Source of the DNA: JAVVHH01 sp965199665
GTDB lineage: Bacteria > Pseudomonadota > Alphaproteobacteria > Acetobacterales > Acetobacteraceae
Direction: 5' to 3'
Assembly: GCA_965199665.1 (NCBI GenBank)
Contig: OZ241208.1
Location: 3,162,001 to 3,226,000 of the forward strand
Length of the DNA: 64,000 nt
Position 1 is the first letter of the stretch. Each line of letters starts with the position of its first letter. The position numbers and the translations under genes are program-made. Shown here in pieces: positions 59,499 through 64,000 of the stretch. A model generated the notes under the pieces. The model was not told where the DNA came from. It worked only from the letters and a program-made list of their open reading frames with translations, and made no database searches.

Positions 59499-60844
59499 GT
59501 CGCTTCCCGCTGCAGCCGGCGCTCGAGGTGATGGATGTCCACGCCGCCGGCCGCGAAGCCCGAATCGTCCAGCAGCGCCCGATGCAGCGGCAGATTCGTG
59601 TTGATCCCGCCGACCCGCATCTCCGACAGCGCCACCCGCATGCGAGCTAGGGCGTCGGCCCGGTCCGTCCCGTGCACGATCAGCTTGGCGATCATCGAGT
59701 CGTAGAAGGGCGGCACCAGGTAGCCCGGTCCGGCATGGCTATCGATACGTACGCCGAACCCGCCCGGCACCGCCCATTGATCGATCCGTCCCGGAGACGG
59801 CGCGAAGCTGTGCGGATCCTCCGCGTTGATCCGGCACTCCAGCGCATGACCGATGCAGCCGACATCCTCTTGCGAGAAGGTGAGACGCTCGCCGCGGGCG
59901 ACGCGGAGCTGATGCTGCACAATGTCGATGCCTGTGACCATCTCGCTGACCGGATGCTCGACCTGCAGGCGGGTGTTCATCTCGATGAAGAAGAAGTCGT
60001 TGTCCTGGAATAGGAACTCGAAAGTGCCCACGCCGCGATAGCCGATGCGGCGGCAGGCGGCGGCGCAGCGCTCGCCGAGGTCGAGCAACGCCACCGGGTC
60101 GATGCCGGGCGCGGGTGCCTCCTCGATAACTTTCTGGTTGCGCCGCTGGAGCGAGCAATCCCGGCTGCCGAGCGACACGGCATTGCCGTGGCTGTCGGCG
60201 ATCACCTGGATCTCCACGTGACGGGGGGCGCCGAGGAACTTCTCGACGTAGAGGCGCGGGTTTCCGAACGCTCCGCGCGCTTCGGCCCGGGTGATGGACA
60301 GCGCTTCCGCCAACGCCTCGGCGCAATGCACGACGCGCATGCCGCGCCCACCGCCGCCGCCGGCTGCCTTGACCATCACGGGATAGCCGATCGCGGCGGC
60401 CAACTCGGCCACGACGGCCGGGTCATCCGGCAGATCGCCATCCGGACCCGGCACGCAGGGCACGCCGGCCTCGCGCATCGCGCGCTTGGCGGCCACCTTG
60501 TCGCCCATCTTCCGGATCACGGCGGCGGTCGGGCCGACAAACACCAGCCCGGCCGCCTCCACCGCCTCGGCGAAGCCGGCATTCTCCGACAGAAAGCCGT
60601 AGCCCGGATGGATCGCGCCGGCGCCCGTGGCCATGGCGGCGAGCAGGATGGCGGAGCCGTCGAGATAGGAACGTGCGGGTGACGCCGGGCCGACGCACAC
60701 GGCCTGGTCCGCGGTGCGCAAATAGGGCGCACCCGCGTCGGCCTCGGAGTGGATGCAGACGGTGCGCAGCCCGAGGGCACGGCAGGCGCGCTGGATGCGG
60801 AGCGCGATCTCACCCCGGTTGGCGATCAAGACGTTGTCGAACAT
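59495..60844 (-). CDS. accC: biotin carboxylase (AccC-type)
   Basis: A 449-aa ATP-grasp enzyme that carboxylates biotin on a carrier protein. The start FDNVLIANRGEIALRIQRAC, the glycine-rich MVKAAGGGGGRGMR, the HVEIQVIADSHGNAVSLGSR segment, FFIEMNTRLQVEHPVSEMVT and the ALECRINAEDPHSFAPSPGR block are all present. The ATG at 60844 starts one base after the carrier gene stop region. Because no AccA/AccD carboxyltransferase is nearby, its partner is probably the PxpB/PxpC pair or a distant enzyme. Confidence 0.94.
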   Translation of the reverse strand: MFDNVLIANRGEIALRIQRACRALGLRTVCIHSEADAGAPYLRTADQAVCVGPASPARSYLDGSAILLAAMATGAGAIHPGYGFLSENAGFAEAVEAAGLVFVGPTAAVIRKMGDKVAAKRAMREAGVPCVPGPDGDLPDDPAVVAELAAAIGYPVMVKAAGGGGGRGMRVVHCAEALAEALSITRAEARGAFGNPRLYVEKFLGAPRHVEIQVIADSHGNAVSLGSRDCSLQRRNQKVIEEAPAPGIDPVALLDLGERCAAACRRIGYRGVGTFEFLFQDNDFFFIEMNTRLQVEHPVSEMVTGIDIVQHQLRVARGERLTFSQEDVGCIGHALECRINAEDPHSFAPSPGRIDQWAVPGGFGVRIDSHAGPGYLVPPFYDSMIAKLIVHGTDRADALARMRVALSEMRVGGINTNLPLHRALLDDSGFAAGGVDIHHLERRLQREAT

Positions 60845-60845
60845 G

Positions 60846-61268
60846 TCAGGCGAGCCAGACCAGCGCCTGGCCGGGCTCGACGTCCTGCCCATTCGCCACC
60901 AGCACCTCGTCGACGGTGCCAGCGCGGTCAGCGCGGATCTCGGTAAATACCTTCATGGCCTCCACCGTGCAGAGCACTTGGCCGACCGCGATCCGCTGCC
61001 CGACCGCGACAAAAAGCTCGGCATCCGGCGCGGGCCGAAGATGCACCACGCCGTAGAGCGGCGAGACGATCGCGGCTCCGGCAGAGGGCGGCGGTGCCGT
61101 CGCTTCGATCGAAGCGGACGGCGCCAACCGGGCCGGCGCGGCGGGTCGGGTCTCGACATGACCTGCCTTGACCAGGCGTAGGCTCTCCCCGTCGCGCGCA
61201 TATTCCAGCTCGGATAGGTTGGATTGCTCCAACGCGTCGATCAGGGCCTTGATGAGCTGCCGGTCCAT
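60846..61268 (-). CDS. accB: biotin carboxyl carrier protein (AccB-type)
   Basis: A 140-aa carrier. The N-terminal helix MDRQLIKALIDALEQSNLSE, an Ala/Pro-rich linker (about 38-65) and the C-terminal biotinyl domain are visible. The biotin site is intact: LCTVEAMKVFTEIRAD, with Lys about residue 106. The ATG at 61268 starts the typical AccB lead. It is first in the operon and precedes accC by one base. Confidence 0.92.
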   Translation of the reverse strand: MDRQLIKALIDALEQSNLSELEYARDGESLRLVKAGHVETRPAAPARLAPSASIEATAPPPSAGAAIVSPLYGVVHLRPAPDAELFVAVGQRIAVGQVLCTVEAMKVFTEIRADRAGTVDEVLVANGQDVEPGQALVWLA

Positions 61269-61404
61269 CGCTTCGGGTCGCTCCGTTGCGCCATCGGGTC
61301 CCGAGAAGCCGGGTCGCTGGTGCAACGGACTTACCGGGTGCCGGAGCGGCGCGGTAAGACGGAAACATTGTGCCGCGATAGAGACGGCTTATGCGTGAGG
61401 CGGC

Positions 61405-62331
61405 TCAGGGCGCGCCGGGATCGCCGGTTTCCGAGAGTGCCGCGCTCTCGGCTGCGAGCGTCGCGGCCAGCTCCACCAGCACCGATTTTGCCGCCTGCGC
61501 CGGCTCCGAGAGCGGGAGATGGTCGGATTCACACAAAGTAAGCAGGGCGTGGATGGTAGGGCCGACGATGCGCCGTCGGCCGATCGGGCCCTGTGCCATC
61601 TCCCGCGCGATGGACGCGGGCAGGATCGTGGCGCCGAGCCCGTCCTCGATCAACGCGCGCAAAGTGATCGGTGATTCGATTTCGGCGGTCACGTGCGCGG
61701 TCAAGCCGGCGCGGAGGAAGTTCTCATTCACCAGCTTGCGCACAATGTTGTAGGGGCGCGGCAGAAATAGCTCGGTGTCCCCTAGTTCGGACAGCGCCAC
61801 CTCGCCGCCATCGGGCCCGCGTGCGACCAGGAATAGCTCTTCCTCCAGCAGCGGCGTGAAGTTGAGGCCGTGGACGTCGCGGTTGCCGTAGAGCACGCCG
61901 AGATCCATCCGGCCGGTCATGATCAGTTCCGACAGCACGGTGCCGTAATTCTCGTTGAGGTAGGGCACGATGCCGGGATGGCGCGCCCGCAACGTCCGGA
62001 TCAGCGGAACCCCGAGCGTGGAGGCGGCGGTGCCGGGCGCCAAGCCGATGGACACCGGTCCGGCGACGCCGCCGAGATCCGCCTTCATGTCCACCATCGC
62101 CTGTTCACACTGCCGCAGGATTACCTGCGCGTGCCGATACAACGTTCGCCCTGCCTCGGTCGGGGTCACGCCGCGCTTGGTGCGGATCAGGAGCTGTTGG
62201 CGGACCTCCGCCTCCAAGGTGACGATCTGTTGGCTGAGCGCCGGCTGTGCCACGTGCAGCAGGTCGGCGGCCTGGGTCAGGCTTCCGACATCGACCACCT
62301 TGGCGAAGTAGCGCAGCCGTTTCAGGTTCAT
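61405..62331 (-). CDS. LysR-family transcriptional regulator
   Basis: A 308-aa regulator of the CbbR/NAC-like group. The HTH is MNLKRLRYFAKVVDVGSLTQ and AADLLHVAQPALSQQIVTLE; the effector domain includes PLIRTLRARHPGIVPYLNEN and MDLGVLYGNRDVHGL. It is divergent from the aminotransferase (85 bp between starts) and on the same strand as the acc/pxp block, 136 bp upstream of accB. It probably controls one or both units. Confidence 0.92.
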   Translation of the reverse strand: MNLKRLRYFAKVVDVGSLTQAADLLHVAQPALSQQIVTLEAEVRQQLLIRTKRGVTPTEAGRTLYRHAQVILRQCEQAMVDMKADLGGVAGPVSIGLAPGTAASTLGVPLIRTLRARHPGIVPYLNENYGTVLSELIMTGRMDLGVLYGNRDVHGLNFTPLLEEELFLVARGPDGGEVALSELGDTELFLPRPYNIVRKLVNENFLRAGLTAHVTAEIESPITLRALIEDGLGATILPASIAREMAQGPIGRRRIVGPTIHALLTLCESDHLPLSEPAQAAKSVLVELAATLAAESAALSETGDPGAP

Positions 62332-62415
62332 CGCCGCACTATAAGCAAGCGATGTGCCGGCACATGCAACTCGTCTTGGACGGGTGCGGAGCGGCGCGCC
62401 TAGCGTCGGCACGCC

Positions 62416-63639
62416 ATGAACGATCTCCCCACTTCCAACAGCCGCATCGCTTCCCGGGTACGACGGATCAAGCCGTCGCCCTCCACCGCCGCGGCCGACC
62501 GCGCCAACGCGTTGCGCCGCGAAGGCCGCTCGATCGTCAACCTCGTCGTCGGCGAGCCGGATTTCGACACGCCCGCCCCGATCCGCGCCGCCGCCGCGGC
62601 GGCGATGGAGGCCGGGCAGACCCGCTACACTCCGATGGCGGGCACACCGGAGCTTCGCCGCGCCATCATCGGCAAGCTCGAGCACGAGAACAATCTCTGC
62701 TACGGGATGGACGAGATCATCGCGACAAACGGCGCCAAGAGCGCCGTGTTCACCGCTTTCGCCGTCACGCTCGAGCCCGGCGACGAGGTGGTCGTCCCCG
62801 CCCCCTACTGGGTGTCCTACACGGACATGGCGATCGCCTCCGACGGCGTCCCGGTCGTGGTGCCCTGCCCCGAGACGGCCGGCTTCAAGATCACGCCGGA
62901 GCAGCTCGAGGGAGCAATTACGCCGCGGACGAAATGGCTGCTGATCAACTCGCCCTCCAATCCGACTGGCGCCACCTACACCGCCGAAGAATACCGCGCG
63001 CTCGGCGAGGTGCTTCTCCGGCACGAGCACGTGCTGATCATGACGGACGACATCTACGAGCACATCCGCTTCGACGGCGGCCGCACCGTGCACCTGCTTG
63101 AAGCAGTGCCGGCGCTGCGCGACCGCACGCTGGCGATCAACGGCGTTTCCAAGACCTACGCCATGACCGGCTGGCGCATCGGCTGGGCCGCGGGACCCGC
63201 CGACCTGATCGAGGGCATGAACACCTACTTGTCGCAGGCGGCCGGCAATTGTTGCTCGATCAGCCAGGCCGCCGCCGCGGCGGCGCTGGACGGGAGGCAG
63301 AACTTCGTCGCCGAGAGCGTCGCCACCTACAAGCAGCGCCGCGACGCCGTTCTGGACTGGATCAACGCCATCCCGGGCCTGAGCTGCCTGCCGCCCGACG
63401 GCGCCTTTTACCTCTACGTGAACTGCGCCGGCCTGATCGGCCGCACGACGGCGGGCGGGCGGCACCTCCGCGACGATGGCGACGTCGTCATGTTCTTGCT
63501 GGAGGAAGCCGGCGTTGCCGTGGTGGCCGGTGCAGCCTATGGTTTGTCCCCGTTCTTCCGCATGTCGATCGCGACTTCGCTCGACGTCCTACAGATGGGA
63601 TGCGATCGCATCGCCTCCGTCGTGTCGGCTCTCAGATGA
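62416..63639 (+). CDS. aspartate-type PLP-dependent aminotransferase (class I/II)
   Basis: A 407-aa aminotransferase. Landmarks include IVNLVVGEPDFDTPAPIRAA, TRYTPMAGTPELRRAIIGKL, the PLP-binding NSPSNPTGATYTAEEYRALG, DDIYEHIRFDGG and the Schiff-base Lys in INGVSKTYAMTGWRIGWAAG, with a C-terminal PFFRMSIATS carrying the substrate-carboxylate Arg. This layout is the AspC Ib subgroup of aspartate/tyrosine aminotransferases. It could remove the amino group from the glutamate or related product of the neighbouring operon; the amino acid is not identifiable from sequence. Confidence 0.93.
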   Translation: MNDLPTSNSRIASRVRRIKPSPSTAAADRANALRREGRSIVNLVVGEPDFDTPAPIRAAAAAAMEAGQTRYTPMAGTPELRRAIIGKLEHENNLCYGMDEIIATNGAKSAVFTAFAVTLEPGDEVVVPAPYWVSYTDMAIASDGVPVVVPCPETAGFKITPEQLEGAITPRTKWLLINSPSNPTGATYTAEEYRALGEVLLRHEHVLIMTDDIYEHIRFDGGRTVHLLEAVPALRDRTLAINGVSKTYAMTGWRIGWAAGPADLIEGMNTYLSQAAGNCCSISQAAAAAALDGRQNFVAESVATYKQRRDAVLDWINAIPGLSCLPPDGAFYLYVNCAGLIGRTTAGGRHLRDDGDVVMFLLEEAGVAVVAGAAYGLSPFFRMSIATSLDVLQMGCDRIASVVSALR

Positions 63640-64000
63640 CCAGATCACTCGCAGGGAGAAGCTAAACCTATGTGGCATTGAGCCGACTTTTCTCAAAAGC
63701 TGCCGATACGCTCGTAGTTAATCTGACCCTTAGTAAATCGACCAATTCGCTGTGGTCATCACCTCTGTTGTTCGGGGTGGCCGAGCTGATGCGCCGCGGT
63801 ATGAAGTGACGTGAACAGCGATGCGCCTCCCGCCGGTTTTCGACTACCACATCCTCACCGTCGCGCCATCTTCGAGAGCGCGATGAAACCGGCACACGGT
63901 GCTTCGCCTGCATCCGCGGCGCGGCCACTTCAGGATGTTTGCGAGCGTACACCGCGTTTGGATTCACGCTGCGTTATGTCGCTCTCCAGCCCTCGCAGTA
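63640..64000. other. intergenic region at the right edge
   Basis: About 360 bp after the aminotransferase with no supported gene. Short open frames on both strands lack start signals and recognised domains. The bases GAGCCGACTTTTCTCAAA (63678-63695) loosely recall the Tn402-type end but do not match well enough to call. The region continues beyond the window. Confidence 0.35.

Noticed and set aside
63660..63720. Possible transposon end resembling the Tn402-type inverted repeat
   Set aside because: Only about ten bases (AGCCGACTTT) match in a different context; too short to support.
1..64000. CRISPR arrays or rRNA genes
   Set aside because: No regularly spaced direct repeats, cas genes or rRNA sequence were seen.

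Overview
The window is GC-rich chromosomal DNA of an alphaproteobacterium, most likely a member of the Rhodospirillales/Acetobacteraceae. This rests on the ileS N-terminus, the uppP-ndh-ribF block, TRAP, DctP and Pxp catabolic operons, DUF2924/DUF3489 recombinase cassettes, an AppA-like BLUF protein and a PEP-CTERM remnant. No lineage marker such as 16S rRNA is present, so the placement is inference.

Layout. 1-5361: housekeeping core (ileS start, uppP, ndh, ribF, and a hydratase-SDR-cytochrome b561 operon). 5396-5481: a tRNA gene with a class II body and a UGU anticodon. 5771-17006: an accessory island beside the tRNA. It holds a large serine recombinase with DUF2924 and DUF3489 partners, a type IV AbiE toxin-antitoxin pair, a two-gene Hachiman system (HamA/HamB) followed by a DUF3223 gene, and an EVE-HNH restriction-like endonuclease; this is a defence island. 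17516-22143: TetR, TauD-type dioxygenase and an ABC importer without its own ATPase. 22450-23987: a cobalamin riboswitch, a nine-codon leader ORF and a BLUF/B12-like (SCHIC) sensor closely resembling AppA. 24256-27387: two Crp/Fnr regulators interspersed with small DUF6894 proteins. 27616-32318: a complete-looking Tn402/Tn5053-type transposon whose cargo is an aspartate/glutamate racemase.

32362-36457: a broken VOC gene, AraC regulator, catalase-family protein and an intact VOC protein. 36458-46894: a same-strand catabolic block (GntR, TRAP binding protein, fused TRAP permease, LysR, dioxygenase, GMC oxidoreductase, RraA-type aldolase, MFS carrier, FMN hydroxyacid oxidase), probably for uptake and oxidation of an organic acid. 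46926-50956: IS5-type and IS3-type elements flanking fhs and a PIN-toxin fragment. 51001-51700: a decayed PEP-CTERM gene.

51756-61268: twelve minus-strand genes, largely overlapping by 1-4 bases. They encode biotin carboxyl carrier protein, biotin carboxylase, PxpB, PxpC, a biotin-less carrier-like protein, PxpA, an SDR, a polar amino-acid ABC importer and a PEP-mutase-family lyase. This looks like import of a lactam, amide or amino acid followed by biotin-dependent processing. A LysR gene and a divergent aminotransferase (61405-63639) cap the operon.

The most notable items are the riboswitch-controlled AppA-like sensor, the multi-system defence island with a nuclease-like AbiEi, the class II tRNA with anticodon UGU, the racemase-carrying Tn402-like transposon and the Pxp/biotin operon.
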